A stretch of 64,000 bases of DNA from Peptostreptococcaceae bacterium VA2 (GTDB lineage: Bacteria; Bacillota; Clostridia; Peptostreptococcales; Peptostreptococcaceae): assembly GCA_000686145.1 (NCBI GenBank), contig JMMB01000007.1, positions 2,294,001 to 2,358,000 of the forward strand, written 5' to 3'. How positions within the stretch are numbered: the stretch's first letter is position 1; every line of letters starts with the position of its first letter. This document shows, in pieces, positions 63,921 through 64,000 of the stretch. Made by a program: the position numbers and the translations under genes. Below the pieces are notes generated by a model that was not told the origin of the DNA, did no database searches, and saw only the letters and a list, made by a program, of their open reading frames with translations.

Positions 63921-64000
63921 ATGCAAAAAACTATGAAACGAAAAAAATTAATAATAAACGCATTGATTTTAACTTTGACTACTGTAACTCTTGGATTTAT
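63921..64000 (+). CDS. Start of a membrane protein, possibly SpoVB-like (partial)
   Basis: An ATG at 63921 follows GGGAGAGGACTTT. The 26 visible residues (KKLIINALILTLTTVTLGF) resemble the first helix of SpoVB-like polysaccharide flippases as I remember them. The rest is outside the window, so the call is tentative. Confidence 0.45.
   Translation, partial: MQKTMKRKKLIINALILTLTTVTLGF

Noticed and set aside
1-64000. CRISPR arrays, transposases, phage genes, tRNA or rRNA
   Set aside because: None was recognised when reading both strands; short A/T repeats present are ordinary for this base composition.

Overview
The window is very AT-rich and reads as a chromosomal segment of an anaerobic low-GC Firmicute, most likely of the family Peptostreptococcaceae (the Clostridioides / Paraclostridium / Paeniclostridium / Terrisporobacter / Romboutsia group). 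The reasons are a complete ornithine-fermenting Stickland operon under a sigma-54 activator, a cell-surface peptidase with three CWB2 repeats, AGGAGG-type ribosome sites with several TTG/GTG starts, and the general gene style. The genus is not fixed by what can be read here. No rRNA, tRNA, CRISPR array, prophage or insertion sequence was seen.

Layout. 1-16 kb: end of a PAS histidine kinase, a two-component system with a MacB/FtsX-type ABC exporter, a TetR / MMPL / Leu-Gly heptad-repeat membrane module, a small zinc-ribbon gene with an in-frame UGA (13051-13212), and a second two-component system. 16-25.5 kb: CWB2-anchored M28 peptidase, a T-box left in front of a decayed amino-acid binding protein, a PhoPR-like system with a lipoprotein and a divergent Na/Pi cotransporter behind a PhoP-box-like repeat, then three decayed genes (two SDR reductases and an HxlR regulator). 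25.5-35.2 kb: orr, a MutL-like reactivase, oraE, oraS, ortB, ortA, ord, with a sigma-54 promoter and its enhancer-binding protein. 35.4-42.4 kb: DEAD-box helicase, a GNAT-like gene whose ribosome site lies in a long hairpin, GH73 glucosaminidase, a broken lipoprotein glycosidase, and a CPA1 antiporter. 42.5-46.4 kb: SGNH / DUF4358 / MBOAT / DHHW surface O-acylation operon. 46.8-55.9 kb: maltose or maltodextrin operon (malE, malF, malG, GH13, LacI regulator, beta-phosphoglucomutase, GH65 phosphorylase) with LacI-type operators. 55.9-57.6 kb: degV and a divergent tetR. 57.6-62.7 kb: ABC-2 exporter with its own two-component system. 62.8-64 kb: uvsE and the start of a probable spoVB-like gene.

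How it works together: the segment combines nutrient acquisition (ornithine fermentation, maltose phosphorolysis, phosphate uptake) with envelope sensing and modification (four complete two-component systems, two exporter modules, MMPL module, surface O-acylation, cell-wall hydrolases). The most unusual item is the zinc-ribbon gene: its UGA sits where I recall the E. coli YfgJ relative having Cys, and a hairpin with a GGA loop lies 23 nt downstream, so it is a candidate selenoprotein. The second is a 25-bp hairpin that buries the ribosome site of the GNAT-like gene. Several genes are decayed by point lesions or internal deletions, which suggests recent loss of accessory functions.
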